Part shown: piece by piece, positions 40,301 to 47,500 of the stretch
Position numbering within the stretch: the first letter of the stretch is position 1
Layout of the letters: every line of letters begins with the position of its first letter
Source: Streptomyces sp. NRRL B-1347
GTDB lineage: Bacteria; Actinomycetota; Actinomycetes; Streptomycetales; Streptomycetaceae
NCBI RefSeq assembly: GCF_000720325.1
Contig: NZ_JOJM01000003.1
Coordinates: 1 to 64,000 of the forward strand
Direction: 5' to 3'
Length of the DNA stretch: 64,000 bases
Program-made: the position numbers and the translations under genes
The notes under the pieces: generated by a model
What the model saw: the letters and a program-made list of their open reading frames with translations, nothing else
Told to the model about the DNA's origin: nothing
The model's database searches: none

Positions 40301-41506
40301 GAGGACGTCCTGGAAGACGAACGCCGTCTGGAACACCGGGGAGCGCCCGGCCGGGGTGTCCTGCGCGAGGTCCCGCACGAGGGCCGGGAAGGGGTGGCCG
40401 TGCAGCAGGTCGTCGGCGACGTCCCGCTGGGCGCGCGTGACGAGCCGGTCGAAGGGCTCGTCGGGCGGGAGCGCGACGCGGACCGGCACCATGTTGATCA
40501 TCAGGCCCACGGTCCGGGCGAGGGCGTCGCCTTCGCGCTCGTTCACGGGCATGCCGACGACGACTTCACCGGCGTCGGAGTACGTCGCCAGGGTCGCCGC
40601 GTAGGCGGTGAGCATGGCCGTGGACACGAAGGTCCGCCGCGCGGTGGCGAACTCGGCGACGCGCGCGGCCAGTTCCGCGGGCACCTCGGTCACGAGCGTC
40701 TTCCCGGCGAAGCGGTCGGCGAGGTCCGTGTGCGGCCGGTCCGCGGGCAGGTCGAGGACGGGCAGGGGCGCGGCGAGCCGGTTGCGCCAGTAGGGAAGGC
40801 GCTCGGCGCCGCGCGCGGCCAGGGTGCGCCGCTCCTCGCGGACGAAGTCGTGGAAGCCCGCGGTGTCCTCGGGGTCGCGGCCCTTCGCCGGTACGCCGCT
40901 CACCCGCGCCTCGTACTCCTCGAACAGCGTGCTCATCAGGAGCGTCGCCGACGTGCCGTCGAAGACGATGTGGTGGACGACGACCAGGACGAGCGACTCG
41001 CCCGCCGGGCGGTCGAAGACGCGGACGCGGAACAGGCCTTCGCCCTCGTGCCCGGCCGCCCCGCCCAGGGAGAACACCCGCTTGCCCGCGCGCTCCACGG
41101 CGGCGAGCGCCTCGCCCTCGTCGGCGGTGCCCGTCAGGTCGATCCGCGCGAAGTCGAGCGCGCGGGCGGGGTCGACGGACTGCGTCGGCTCGCCCGCGTC
41201 CTGGCCGATCACGGTGGTGAGCACGGGGTGGCGCACGAGCAGCGCCCGGCAGGCGTCCTGGAACGCCGCCACGTCCAGGCCGCTGACGCGGAAGCACAGC
41301 GGCACGTTGTACGCGGCCATGTCCGGGTACGCCCGCTGGAGCGCCCACAGTCCGCGCTGGCCCTCGGAGAGCGGGTACGCGAACGCCCCGGCGGGCTGCG
41401 GCTCCCCCGCCTGCTCGCGCAGGTCGCGCAGGAGGTCGCCGACCTCACGGGCGCTGACCTTGCCCGCCTTGTAGTCCGCGATGAGGGCGCTGAGCTCGTG
41501 CTTCAC
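19373..41506 (-). CDS. Hybrid NRPS/trans-AT PKS with two Gly modules and C-terminal MT-hydrolase
   Basis: Second assembly-line protein, about 7377 residues. Order: C 44-470 (HHIVFDG ~177); A 490-985, pocket D-M-V-Q-F-G-L-V-Y, glycine-like; PCP (Ser ~1032); KS1 1113-1535 (HSNCSSS, HGTGT); DH 1735-2020 (HxxxGxxxLP ~1762); KR 2040-2495 (Tyr ~2414); C-methyltransferase 2560-2880 (LEVGAGTG ~2705); tandem ACPs (Ser ~2953, ~3060); KS2 3148-3560 (DTACSGS, HGTAT variant); carrier with GVSS (~3791); C 3845-4270 (HHLVLDG); A 4290-4790, pocket D-I-L-Q-L-G-L-V-W, the glycine code; PCP (Ser ~4846); KS3 4925-5345 (HSNCSSA); KR 5530-6015 (Tyr ~5920); ACP (Ser ~6086); KS4 6160-6575 (NTSCSSG, HGTGT); linker; class I SAM methyltransferase 6850-7100 (LDLGCAYG ~6897); alpha/beta-hydrolase 7105-7355 (GHSLGG ~7202; His ~7335). 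The GTG start overlaps the upstream TGA (GTGA). The frame stays open upstream past 47000 out of phase with the preceding PKS, but that stretch is not coding. KS4 has no ACP of its own; the triple ACP of the next protein must serve it. Confidence 0.95.
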   Translation of the reverse strand: MKHELSALIADYKAGKVSAREVGDLLRDLREQAGEPQPAGAFAYPLSEGQRGLWALQRAYPDMAAYNVPLCFRVSGLDVAAFQDACRALLVRHPVLTTVIGQDAGEPTQSVDPARALDFARIDLTGTADEGEALAAVERAGKRVFSLGGAAGHEGEGLFRVRVFDRPAGESLVLVVVHHIVFDGTSATLLMSTLFEEYEARVSGVPAKGRDPEDTAGFHDFVREERRTLAARGAERLPYWRNRLAAPLPVLDLPADRPHTDLADRFAGKTLVTEVPAELAARVAEFATARRTFVSTAMLTAYAATLATYSDAGEVVVGMPVNEREGDALARTVGLMINMVPVRVALPPDEPFDRLVTRAQRDVADDLLHGHPFPALVRDLAQDTPAGRSPVFQTAFVFQDVLDGIADADRPYRLVEELHQEGEYELSVEVWRSGAGYALYWKYQPELYSRAFIQELAARFADVLAAVCDEPHTTVAALRQRGAERCVQDLVEDTARRTPDAVAVAGQEEVLTYEALSARSAALASCLVARGVRRGDLVSVLLDRSPDLVVTLLGILKAGAAYVPLDPELPAARLTDIVTDSGTPLIVTQTRHEARARGLAEGRGAAAPALFVLDEERDALAAALAPGQPAAVPVTADDLAYVIYTSGSTGRPKGVMIPHRGFTNLLGSLRREPGMDATDTLFAVTTVSFDMAQVELLLPLVCGARVYVCDSPAIKDVDRLKERIARVRPTVMQATPATWSMLFHSGWRNPEGVRIFCGGEALPRTLKEFFRDTGTEAWNLYGPTETTVYSTGGLVRHDRPTTIGRPVAHTRVHILDEHLRPVPHGETGELCIAGKGLAKGYVNRPDLTAEKFVDHDLVPGGKLYRTGDLARWTEDGEIDYLGRKDFQVKIRGYRIELGDIEYHLGRHQDVAECVVVARGEDGAKQLVAYYVPGGAGARPDAFKEHLRALLPAYMVPDFYVPLDAVPLTGSGKVDRTALMGREVSAAAPAPAARPQRAARPSRDVEREVLACWQEVLKVRDLTPSVSFFESGGNSLSAVVLADLIGRRLGVSFAAADLFKYATPAAVAAYVREQVPDQAEAAQEAPEPVAPAPTQTQTQAPEPEPERVSLPDDAVAVVGISCRFPDARDHWEFWENLKRGHASAGRWSEAELRAAGVPERVLRDPDFVPLRSGLDGKDEFDGAFFRLSPQHVELMDPQFRQVLLHAWKAVEDAGRDHREIPNTGVYVSTGNHHYGAPDDTAETPAAVIEDPRQYLSWVMSQSGTVASMVSYQLGFGGPSMSVHSNCSSSLSALALAARAVQTGETDFALVAGASANSVDGLGYVHKAGLNLSGDGRVKAFDADADGMAGGEGVVALLIRRAADAVADGDHIYGLLRGIAVNNDGGDATGFYSPSVNGQSRLIRQVLDRTGVDPRTIGYVEAHGTGTKLGDPVEVAALTEAYRAFTDDTGYCGIGSVKTNLGHLDTAAGLAGAVKVLLSLYHGQLPPTLHYREPNPQLRLDTSPFHVVDRLRDWPADGGPRRAAQSSIGLGGTNAHAVFEEYVPAAPARADDEGAPQLVPLSARTRDDLVRAAAELRRHLTGPRAAALRLDDVAHTLRTGRVALAHRVAFVVRDLDRLAAELDAFVRDPEGDDTARRFTGPAAGCATADADATRKHTAQLARRLADGKLKKAAKAWARGAEADWSPLAGQRPAHRVSLPGYAFAPVVHPYPVRAPRPATAAPRPDAAPGTPLAHPLLHENVSRLDGQRYRSSFSGAEFVLHDHVVDGKKLLPAVASLEMACTAVRQALPETAGRRTVLKNVTWARPVVVDDGGRQVEFTLTRDETAPSGPLGFALLTDGDQLCVQGRATIDAAAPPPRVDLADLRDRLRLRPLAGEDVYAHIARAGVAYGPGFRLVHVLHRGERDGRREVLAELRLPAHLRATADAYALHPSFLDAAVHASLGLDPAFDSAAAGTVADGTTRVPFALDRLDAHAPFGETMYAWVRPAANRSAAAERVLDIDLLDPAGQVCATLRGLAYRALATPDRREPESRESERRPEATRASRLRTLLPVWEPRHPAEAPAPQSPRGAVLVLDADRRLHAELAVLHPGHQRVDLPDGASADDIAGLIRTACAATGGRIARIVWVAPAETPDGMVRGQERGAVQVFRVVKALLALGHGTRDLAWSLYTFGTQAVREPDPVAATHASVHGLAGSLAQEHTRWTIDLVDLPHPDSGDLVGDRLGEERRLTGVRPGTTVALRGGRWFSHELLPTTALEPATGTYRHGGVYVVIGGAGGIGELWSRYMVDRYRATIVWIGRRPLADGVERRLADLAERARAAGAAAPSYVQADARDDESLRAAHARIKRDHPRVDGVVHSAIVLADKTLAHMDEDRFRAALAAKADVGVRVADVFGAEPLDFLLFFSSVESFVRAPGQANYAAGCTFKDALAHALNRRGTTVAKAVNWGYWGVAGVVSDSFYRERMAAAGVDSLDPDEAFTALESFLAGEHGQVALMRTFGDEALRGLALDEHQGRHRRALPSVRDAVVSAHRAPHGEVERLRRFLPHPRMRELTLNLLYVTLRDLGAARPDGAGHGVLPRYARWLEESHRLFAEAGPALAALDLDAAALWRQWRAERDGWQTGANQRAQVDLVESCLQALPDVLTGVRQGTEILFPGSSLSRVEGVYRGDPVVDYFNDRLSVLLADAVRAWGTAEPGRRLRVLEVGAGTGATSVKVLEALEPFGDRIAEYHYTDLSKAFLFRAEERLKPRYPHVTTGIFNAEHAPGPQGVDLGGFDVVVATNVLHATADISRTLRNVKATLREGGLLLLNEMSRNTLLAHVTFGLVDGWWLYRDAALRIPGSPVLSAESWREVLEDEGFRTGAQPDTEAHALGQMLLVAESDGRYRTPDGPSAAQDQAAPRTTAPAYEPVAAAPGADDEGELRARTADYFERLLREALHLADGELDPAKDLHDYGLDSILVSGMNSAVARDFEDVSSTLFFELRTLDELVDHFVERRRPELRTLFGLDRADARSPQADAARASDASLAERAVAYLTGLVAETLKLDPERLDADADLFDLGLDSILVVQLNNTLGRDFEDLGSTLFFDHSTVRDVAAYFATTHAARLAEVLGTATPAAPPTEATRPAPLTAAVEPAPAPAPAPEVRPRPEPHSGDIAVVGLAGRYPGAESPARLWENLARGESATAPYPADRWWCDWQDRERPWGGFLDDVASFDAAYFGIDEREAAAMDPQERLFIETAHGAVQDAGYTPAALAGHGRVGVFVGVMNATYNGRTAYSSIANRTSYLFDFQGPSVAVDTACSGSLTALHLAVQSLLSGDSACAVAGGVNLLLGTDHFDVLQEHGLLSSGERCRPFSEHADGFLAAEGVGAVVLRPLRDALAAGDHVYGVIKGSAVNSGGRTSRYSMPSLDAQRDVVTHALARAGVTPDTISYVEAHGTATPLGDSLEISALSRAFAGDRPGQYCAVGSLKSNLGHCESASGIAGLTKVLMQLRHRALAPSINAEDLNTGIVFKQSPFHVQRELAPWNPVDADGRPLPRRAGISCFGAGGSNAHLIIEGYENMADDEARTADATADETCLVPLSAHTPEQLRTAAGQLAAHLGEAERERRPVPLRDLAHTLQTGRDELPVRLALVVRSTAELAAALAEFSAHGVAGPGRYADLTESGTGTSTGARVSAVGGAAGDPHAAARGWLAGASVAWAELYAGRPPRRVSLPTYPFARREYWYETAGERLQAGERASGTPVAARPAPHPAPRPEDGAHDVRAWLRAALAEELDGVAPHDVATDREFAALGVSSMGLVRLSRRVRSELHADFASAALFEHRTVDALAAHLVGVLPQVVHAPDAVDAFVPHPLSEGQRGLWSLQKSAPDASVYNVPLCFQVSGLDLPALRTAFDRVRTRHPLLAAVVRRDGDRLVFARPEAPRPAVAEHELTATDPDEVRARLRAHAREPFDLENGPLCRLSVFHGAPGADARVLLNAHHLVLDGASAVVLVKDLLAAYRSAAAGAAPVPAAAAAPYAEFVADEAALLAGDEGADRLAFWREQLAALPPVPAFPTDRPRSAPDQGRHGATEVLRLPVDLGDRVARFARERGVYPSAVFLAAHQVLLRQYAQQDDVVVGMPVSTRPGARFDGTVGHFVTMVPVRTRMSGRGTFAELCADVQGTLLDALAHAYPFGPLVRELGLGTADGSAPVFRHAFMYQDWHEDVTAGAPGVRYVEGVHQEGEYELVVEVIAPHAAEDAYTVKAKYDPALFDAATVDRLLRQYAHLLESAPATDPFRRLDDCSAASPQELHTLTVEWNDTAVTQPDKHVHELFAEQAARTPDAIALVAGTESVTYARLDERTRELAARLRRTGVGPGRLVAVHLERSVDLVVALLATLRAGGAYIPLDPDYPRDRIAHILDDAGPAVLLSHTALRGRLADLAVPAGRRLLVLDDPDADPAAAEPSGAAPGAQDPAYVIYTSGSTGLPKGVVVPHRALTNFLCAMAKRPGLGAADRVLAVTTHSFDIAALELYLPLVTGAECHLSDPETARSGDRLAALVARVRPTVMQATPATWTMLLHAGWTNAEGLRVLCGGEALSESLAERLTALGGEVWNLFGPTETTVWSTVARVEAGRRVTIGRPIDNTRIHILDKRGATAPVGVPGELCIAGDGLALGYLNKPELTAERFPADPFTPGGRLYRTGDLARRRADGAIECLGRIDSQVKVRGFRVEPGEIEHALTRHPAVRECAVVTRAEPATGATQLVAYWTGGNATARELTEHLRRALPAYMVPAFVLPVDALPQTPNGKVDRLALARRPITLPDAPAPERSPAPPTAVGTVRDSDVLAVWRDVLGVAGLRPTDAFLDAGGNSVLAVVLADRVAERFGVRFTSADVFGCVDAAGTAARLRADLGAAHRPGDDAAPAADTPSADGAPRATAPAAPEPSGRLDGAVAVIGVSVGLPGADDHRAFWRNLVAGTESVELCTPDELRRIGVDEGLVQDPAHVPVRASMRGKGLFDHAFFQVSARDAELMDPQARQLLQHAWKAVEDAAYLPADIADAAVYMSTANSLYQAPVTGPGARRDSEALVGFLQAQPGTVPTTVSHRLGLRGPSLFVHSNCSSALAGLALACQGIQSGQTTHALVGGCAMYGEETVGYLYEEGMTLSPDGHCKPFAADARGMVGGEGAVVVLLKDARAAVRDGDHIHALVRGVGMNNDGARKAGYYAPSLTGQSELIASVLDRAGVRAESVRYLEAHGTGTVIGDPVEVNAVSEAFRRHTGATGFCGIGSVKANLGHLDAAAGLAGLVKSALVLSHRTVPPTINHEAPNPQIDFANSPFHVVDRLTPLSPADGQPLRAAVSSFGIGGTNVHAVLEEAPPRDGLGADLPGPHLVPLSARTPDALRRYARDLARHLTDEAAPVADVAFTFQVGRTALPCRAAFTAGTTAELVAALEDFAERAQPNTRPSAQPNTQAPAVLDVLDDEDRRALLDQWLAERRLDKVARLWEAGEPVDWRRLYADGPRPHRLSLPAYPFEEQHFWLRAEPPAPVEDASVAPRLFAEHWVARDAAAVADTGARRVVVAFLSDRAAQDAYRAATLRHAPGTRLVFVARTDSGTGTGTPEPAPGDAGAALTGYRVDPADERALARTLVAVAEAHGPLDALHYLWPTERADGRPPLRELADVGVLVRAVAATGDTVPDVLVAGHYDDAVGQAALDALIGYERSLSGPLPGTALRVVLHEGAVAAGRWAELLLTEQHQEQKAAALYRGGQRHVCEVRSLPDAAAHRTGALREGGTYLITGAFGGLGRRVAGHLARAYRANLVLLGRSPLSPADETWAAGLGEHGGAVVCRRADVTDEDALVEALSTLPPALRAIDGVVHAAGTAQRLAVTDATRDAARRVLAAKVDGTLAVERALARTSAGRSAEFICLFSSSSATLGDFGSCDYAVANRFQSAYARALAERGERRLLAVGWPLWEDGGMGAAAQRAADHDHVTAYLAASGQRPLGADTALAVLERLLAERSGTAAPLVLHAPAERAIALAERAVAPAPHRPRPAAPAATGQDPAPAREPAAAHDRRRAALADAVREVVAHVLKSPADQLDDDSGFHDLGLDSIRLTQLAHRLAERLGTPLQPTVLYDHPSVRRLTDHLADEPDVQLPESAEPVVAPTAPRPAPEAAPADPGTDSAADAVAVIGMSGIFPGCRDVDAFWSALADGKDLVRELPSARFGAPATGDGGAPRPYRWMGSIDWADEFDAAFFEIAPKEARTLDPRQRHLLQECWKALEDAALGAQELAGRKVGVFVGVEQGDYQLLDGSGGNLTSNHDGVLAARLSYFLDLKGPVLAVNTSCSSGLVALHQARASLLQGECDIAVVAAANFVLTPQALAAMDDAGMLSASGRCATFDQDADGMVPGEAVTALVLRPLAAAEAAGDPVHSVITASGLNYDGRTNGITAPSGDAQRELLESVYERGGIDPADIGYVVTHGTGTKLGDPVEVGALRAAFARHTDERGFCALTSTKTNVGHTFAASGLVGLVCLTEALRHRAIPPSLHCERDNEYIDWSASPFYVNKATKEWPAPRHGHRTGAVSAFGMSGTNAHVVVREYTGRPVTAAPAQPAYLLPVSAKTDTALEGIVDALLDRIASGALTDADLPRLSATLGTGRHHFRHRCALVVSSLDEAAALWRGWRRARTAPADACFEGVVPRGFTERAQDADRLRAAADSARDTGLDPAARRAALAEVARGYVAGHTVPTAVTRPDGRPVTRLRLPAYPFARNRYWVRAEQQSPAPATAAAPAPVSLTAAEPVPAPADPAPAPEPRKPVVLRDLADIPHRIDTTDSSPIAAKPQVSLAPLTASAPARPGTAPEAAEARPVTRDHDVLEDLKAAADLDFGGMVATLNRTGVMVERLIPYSQEFAAYAGESGGEALDLGCAYGVASIAALERGARVVALDMEQKHLDILGQRVNDEARERLSLRQGMLPDVDFEAGRFTAVHASRVMHFLAPDDFRLTLRKMYEWLAPGGKVFLSSDSPYFGYWASKAADYEARKSAGDPWPGFIDDVAAHFEAAHVVGGPPLINAIDPDVFRRECEAAGFVVERAGFFGAVGVDRESYGAPAPDMEHVGVIARKPDEKATVSDPAATSADGTRIRYRTRGNGSTALVLIHGLGCDASYWDRQLEHFADRYTVVAPDLAGHGGSGRARRRWTVEAFAEDVVAVVEQEGLDDVVLVGHSLGGPVMLAAERLLGGRVRGLVGVDTLHNFEPKALSAEQLDRFVRTFSEQPVEARELFLDGARDDLVALVARTREETGADVVSAAFREMLTYLQDVPKHFDVPLVLINSTSWMPTNLTAARRYGVEVELVDGVGHFVMLEAPLTFNATLRRRLEQLVPDVAAGQDGSGRGARTEGADS

Positions 41507-44500
41507 TTCTCGTAACTCTCTTCGTCGAGGAGCGCGATGGCGTCGTCGAGGTGCAGGGCGCCGCTGCGCAGGCACTCGAGGACGTCCAGGACGTCGGGCG
41601 CGGTGGGCCGTTCCTCCGGCCGGGCGGACGGCAGGTCCGGCTCCGGGGCCTGCGGGCGCGTGGCGACAAGACGGGCCGGGCCCGCGGGCCACGTGGCCGT
41701 CAGGTACCCGGCGAGTTCGGCGACGGTGCCGTACTCGAACAGGGCGCTGGGCACGAAGCCGGGCGCGACCGTCGCCGCCAGGTCCTTGCTGAGGCCGACG
41801 GCGCCGAGCGACGTCAGGCCGATGTCGATCAGACCCGCGTGCGGGCCGATGTCCCGTGCGGGACGTCCCACGCGGGCGGCGACGAGCTGGCGCAGATAGC
41901 CGCGGGCCTTCTCCTCCGCCGGGAGGTCGGCCCGGTGGGCGGACGCGGGCGGCTGCGCGCCGTCGGGCACGAAGTGCCAGTGGACGGTGCCGCTCTCGGC
42001 AGCGGGGGCCTGCGCGGTGGGTGCCGTGGCGGCCGTTCCCGGTGCCGGTGCCGGTGCCGTGATCCAGTGACGCCGCTTGGCGAACGGGTACGTGGGCAGG
42101 TGCGCGCGGCGCGGGGCCGCCGTGCCGTGCGGGGCGGGCCAGTCGAGGGCGTAGCCGCCGAGCCACAGCTCCGCGACCTTGGCCCACTTGCCGCGCGCCG
42201 CCCATCGGCCGACGAGTTCCGCGCGTACGTCGTCCTCGTCGAGGAGCCGTGCCTCCGCGGGCGTCTCCGCCACGCGCCCGCGCCACACCCGGACCCCGGT
42301 GCCGTCGGTCCCGGTGCCGTTGGCCACGGCCTCCAGGCCCTCGCGGACCTCGTCCAAGTCGTGCGCGAGGATCACCGCGCGCTCGGCCAGGGCGACGCGC
42401 CCGGTCTGGAGGGTGTGGGCCAGGTCGGCCGGGTCGAGCGCGGCGCCCTCCTTGGTGTCGAGGAAGCGCAGCAGCTTGTCCGCGTAGGCGCGCAGCCGGT
42501 CGCCGTCGGTCGCCGACAGCGGTACGAGCACGGGGCCCGCCGCGTCGCCGCTCAGGGCGTGGTCGCGCACCGGGGGTGCTTCCTCGACGACGACGTGGGC
42601 GTTGGTGCCCGTGGCGCCGAACGCGCTCACTCCGGCGCGGCGCGGCGTGCCGGGGCCGCCCGCGTCCACCGTCCACTCCGCGAGGTCCGTCTGGAGCCGG
42701 AACGGCGAGTCGGCGAGGTCGAGGTACGGGTTGGTCCCGGCGCCGCCGACCAGCGGCGTCAGGGTCCGGTGGTGGAGCTGGAGGACGGCCTTGGTGAGCC
42801 CGCTGATCCCGGCGGCCGCCTCGGCGTGGCCGATGGCGGACTTGACCGAGCCGAGGGCGCAGAAGCCCTTGGCGTCCGTGCGCTTCTCGAACGCCCGGCG
42901 CAGCCCCTGCACTTCGATGAGGTCGCCGATCTCCGTGCCCGTGCCGTGGGCTTCGAGGTAGCCGATCGTCCCGGCGTCGACCCCGGCGCGCTCCAGGCAG
43001 GTCTCGATGAGCTCCGCCTGCGCGGCGACGGACGGCACCCGCATGCCGGGGGTCCGGCCCGAGTGGTTGACGGCGGTGCCCTTGATGACGGCGTACACGG
43101 CGTCGCCGTCGGCCAGCGCGCGGTCGAGGGGCTTCAGGAGCACGGCTCCGACGCCCTCCGCGGCCACGTAGCCGTCGCCCCCGGCGCCGAAGGAGCGGGA
43201 CGGCGTCTCGCCCGCCAGCAGGTCGAGGCTGCCGTACGTGCGGTACTTCGCGGGGTGCAGCGAGAGGTTCACGCCGCCCGCGAGGGCGGCGTCGCACTCG
43301 CCGCGCCGCAGGCTCTCCACCGCCAGGTGCACGGCGCTCAGCGACGAGGCGCACACGGAGTCGACCGCGAGGGACGGGCCGCGGAAGTCGCAGAAGTGCG
43401 AGACGCGGTTGGCGATGGCCGCGGCGTTCAGCGCCAGGGGCGCGGGCGGGGCGGCCGGGTCGCCGTCCGCCGCGTCGTGCTGCACCAGGACGTAGTCCTG
43501 GTGCATGACCCCGGCGAAGACGCCGACGGCCCCGCGCCGTCCGCCGTCGGCCGCGGAGAGGCCCGCGGGCGTGTATCCGGCGTCCTCGACGGCCTCCCAG
43601 CACACTTCGAGGAACAGCCGCTCCTGCGGGTCGAGTTGGGCCGCCTCGGCGTCGGATATCTGGAAGAACTCCGCGTCGAAGCAGTCGGGGTCGTCGAGGA
43701 AGCCGCCGAGGCGGGACACCGGTCGCCCCGACGGGGTGCGCTCGCCGTCGAAGGTGTCGCCCGGCCAGCGCTCCTCGGGCACCTCGCCGACGCAGTCGCG
43801 CCCGGACTTGAGGTTCTCCCAGAACTCGGCGAGGCCGCGCGCCTTCGGGTACCGGCCGCTGATGCCGACGATCGCGATGTCCTGACCGACGGAACCGACG
43901 GAACCGACGGCACTGGCGGCTTCCGTGGCGGCCGGGGCCGCGACGGGGCGCGGCGCCTCGGCGTGCGCGGGTACGCCAGACGCCTCGGCCGGTGCCGCAG
44001 GCTCGTGGTGGCGGGCCAGGTGCCCGGCGAGCGCCGTCACCGAGGCGTGCTCGAACAGCAGCGTCGGCGCGAGTTTCGTGCCGAGCCGCTCCCCCAGCTC
44101 CGCCGCGATCCGCAGCAGCGTCGCGGAGTCCAGGCCGAGCGCGTAGTAGCTCGCGTCCGCGTCGATCCGGTCCTCGGGCACGCCGAGGCGACCGGCGACG
44201 ACGGACTGTACGAGCGTCCGCATCGCGTCGACAGCCGGAGCGGCGGCGGCCACGGGCGCGGTCCTTTCCACCGGCGCGGCCTCGGGCTTCGGCGCGGTGG
44301 CCCGCGCGGGGTCGATGTGCCCGGCGTCGCGCACCGCCTTGGTGGTGAGCCCGGTCAGCTCGCCCAGCTTGCGCCCGCGGTCGTCGTAGAACTCCATTCC
44401 GAAGGTGAGGAGTTCGTCCCCACGGGTGATCCCGCTGCGCCGCACGCGCGTGTGACAGGCGCGGCCCAGCGGCGCGGCGGCCCTGAACGAGGCGTAGTGC

Positions 44501-47500
44501 AAGGGCAGGAAGAGCCGCGGCTCGCCGCCCAGGGCGACGGCGCTGGCCGCCACCGCGCTGCCGTCGATCAATGCCGGGTGGAACGAACGCTCTACCGCCC
44601 CACTCGATACGGCGGACTCGTCGACGGCCACGCTCACCCAGATGTCGTCGGACGTGGTGCGCACCGAGCCGACGGCCTTCATCTCGCCCGAGTGCACGAG
44701 CTCCTGCGAGCGGAAGCTCCGGTAGATCTCGGCGAGGTCGCGCGCCCCCTCGCCACGGGTGCGCAGGACGTCGGCAGGAACTGCCGCGTCGAAGGCGGTG
44801 GCGCCGTCCGTGAGGTGCACGTCGGCCGTCACGTACGGTGCCGGGGTCTCGCCGCGCGCCGCGTCGGTGACAGTGATGTGCCAGGTGTCCGCGGCCGTGG
44901 CGCGCGCCTCGATACGGAGGTCCACGGCGGCGCCCTCGTCCACGGCGAGCGGCCGGTAGATCGACAGGTCGCGCAGCGCGAGCCGGGCGGGGGACGCGTC
45001 CGGTGCGAGGTCGGCGCAGCAGCCGTACAGGAGGTCGATCCAGGCGAGGCCGGGCAGCAGCCGCCGTCCGTAGACGCGGTGTCCGTCCACGACGGCGTCG
45101 CGGGCGTCGACGCGCCGCGTCCACACCCGTGCCCCGGTGGCGGCCTCGGGCTCGCCGGCGCGGACGGGCGCGTCGGTGCGCACGTCGCGGCGGTCGAGCT
45201 CCGGGAGCGGCACGGGGCCCCGCTGTTCCCTGCCGAGGCGGGGCGCATCGGGGCGGCCCAGGACGACGTGCCCGTTCGTGCCGCCGTCGGCGAAGCTGCT
45301 CACCGCCGCGTACGCCAGGTCCACCGGCTCGGCGTGCCGGGGCAGGTGGAGTACGGCGGGGTCGATCGTGTAGTGCTCCATGGGCTGCTCGCCCGAGAGG
45401 AACGGCACGGTCCGCTGGTGGTGCACCATCAGCGCCACCTTGATGAAGGCGGCGATGCCCTCGGCGCACAGCGGGTGCCCGATGTTGGGCTTCATCGACC
45501 CGACGTGCAGGGGCGCGGTGCGGTCCGCTCCGTACACCTCCTGGACGGCCTTCAGCTCCAGGAGGTCCGTGAGTTCGGATCCGGAGCCGTTGACGTCCAG
45601 GTGGCCCACCTGGTGCGGGGGGCAGCCGGCCTGGCGCAGCGCCTCCCGCATCACCTGCTTCTGGGCGGTGAGGTTGGGCGTGGCGGGTCCTGCCGTGCGG
45701 CCGTCGTTGTTGACGGCGAGGCCTTCGACGACGGCGTACACGGTGTCGCCGTCGCGCTCGGCGGCGGCCAGCGGCTTGAGCAGCACCACGCCCGCGCCCT
45801 CGCCGAGGACGACGCCGCCCGCGCGGCGGTCGAAGATGTGGAACGCGCCGTCCTCGCGCAGCAGTCCGCGGCGCCGGAACAGCTCGTGCGCCTCGGGGTC
45901 GGCGAGCAGGCTGACGCCCGCGACCAGGGCCAGGTCGACGGAGCCCGCGGCCAGCGCGTCGGTGGCGACCTTCATCGCCGTGAGCGCGGACGAGCAGGCG
46001 GTGTCCATGACCATGGCGGGGCCGTGCCAGTCGAAGAACTGGGAGACGTTGGCCGCCAGGTAGTTCTGGCCCACGGTCATGATGGGGTTGCGGGCCCCGT
46101 CCACAAGCGTGCCGTCGGGCCGCTGCCCGCTGCGGGCGCCCACGTACACGCCGGTGCGCGAGCCCTCCAGGTCGGCCGCCCGGTAACCGGCGTGGTGCAC
46201 GGCCTTGAGGCTCTCCTCCAGGAGGACCAGGGCCTGCGGGTCCATGGCGCGGACGTCCTCGGCGTGCAGCATGAAGTGCCCGGCGTCGAAGCCGTACACG
46301 TCGTCGACGAGCCCGGCGCGGAAGCCGGTGGCCCGCCCCCAGCGGTCGGCGGGCACCTCGCGCACGGCGCGGCGGCCCTGGGACAGCAGCTCCCAGTACG
46401 CGTCGAGCCCGGGCGCGCCGGGCAGGCGGCAGGCCATGCCGACCACGGCGACCCGGTGGTCGCCCGCGCGGTCCGGGGCCTCGTCCGTGACGCGCGGCGC
46501 GGTACGGGCGGTCGGCGCGGGCCGCGCCTCCGGCTCGGCCGCCCCGCGGTCCTGCTCCTGCTCCTGCTCGGCGCCGAACTGCGCGGCGACCTCGGCGGGA
46601 TAGGTGTCGAGCAGCCAGGTCACGAGCTCGCTCAGGGTCGGGTACTCCAGGAGGACCGACGGGTCGAGCGGCACGTCGAGGCGCTGGCGGATCCGCTGGA
46701 GGACCTGCGCGAGCAGGATGGAGTCGGCGCCGTAGTCGGCGTACGAGGTCCCCTCGTCCAACTGGCCGGACTTCAGGCCCAGTTCGCCGCTGAAGGTGTC
46801 GCTGAGGAAGCCGGTGAGCAGGGCCCTGAGGGGCGCGGTCCCGGCGGTGTCCCGGCGGGCCTCGACGGTACGGGCCTGGGGCGCCGGGGCGGCCGGGCGC
46901 GCGTCCAGGAGGGCGGCCGCGTCGAAGCGGGCGGCGTCGACCCGGACCGGCATGACCACGGGTCCGCGCGGCGCGGTGAGGATCTCGTCGAGGAAGGCGA
47001 GGCCTTCGGCGTTGGTGATGCTGAGCAGCCCCGTGTCGGTGTAGGTCTTGTTCGTGACCTCGCCGAAGCCGGTCTCGCGCCAGCTCGGCCACTGGACGCT
47101 GGTGACGGGCAGTTCGTGGGCGCGCGCCTGGGCGAAGTAGTCCATGAAGGCGTTGCCCATGGCGTAGTCGCTCTGCCCGGCGCCCAGGCTCGGCAGGGCC
47201 GCGGAGACCGACGAGAAGAGGATTGCGAAGCGCAGGGCGCGCGGGTCGAGCGCCGCGAGCAGGTGCACGGTGCCGTCGACCTTCGGCGAGACGACCCGGG
47301 CGATGTCGGCCACCGGCTTGCGGACGAACGCCGGGTTACTCGTGTCGACGAGGCCCGCCGCGTGCAGCACGCCCGCGATCGGCCCGAGCGTCGACTCGAC
47401 GGTGGTGACGGCCGTCGCCACCGCGTCCGCGTCGTCCAGCGGCAGCGCGAGCACCCGCACCTCGACGCCTTGCGCCTCCAGGGCGGCGACGGCGTCGGTC

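Noticed and set aside
41507..47092. Extension of the second megasynthase start to 47092
   Set aside because: The upstream part is out of frame with the clear PKS domains encoded there and is Arg/Pro-rich. GTG at 41506 with a 4-nt overlap explains the start.
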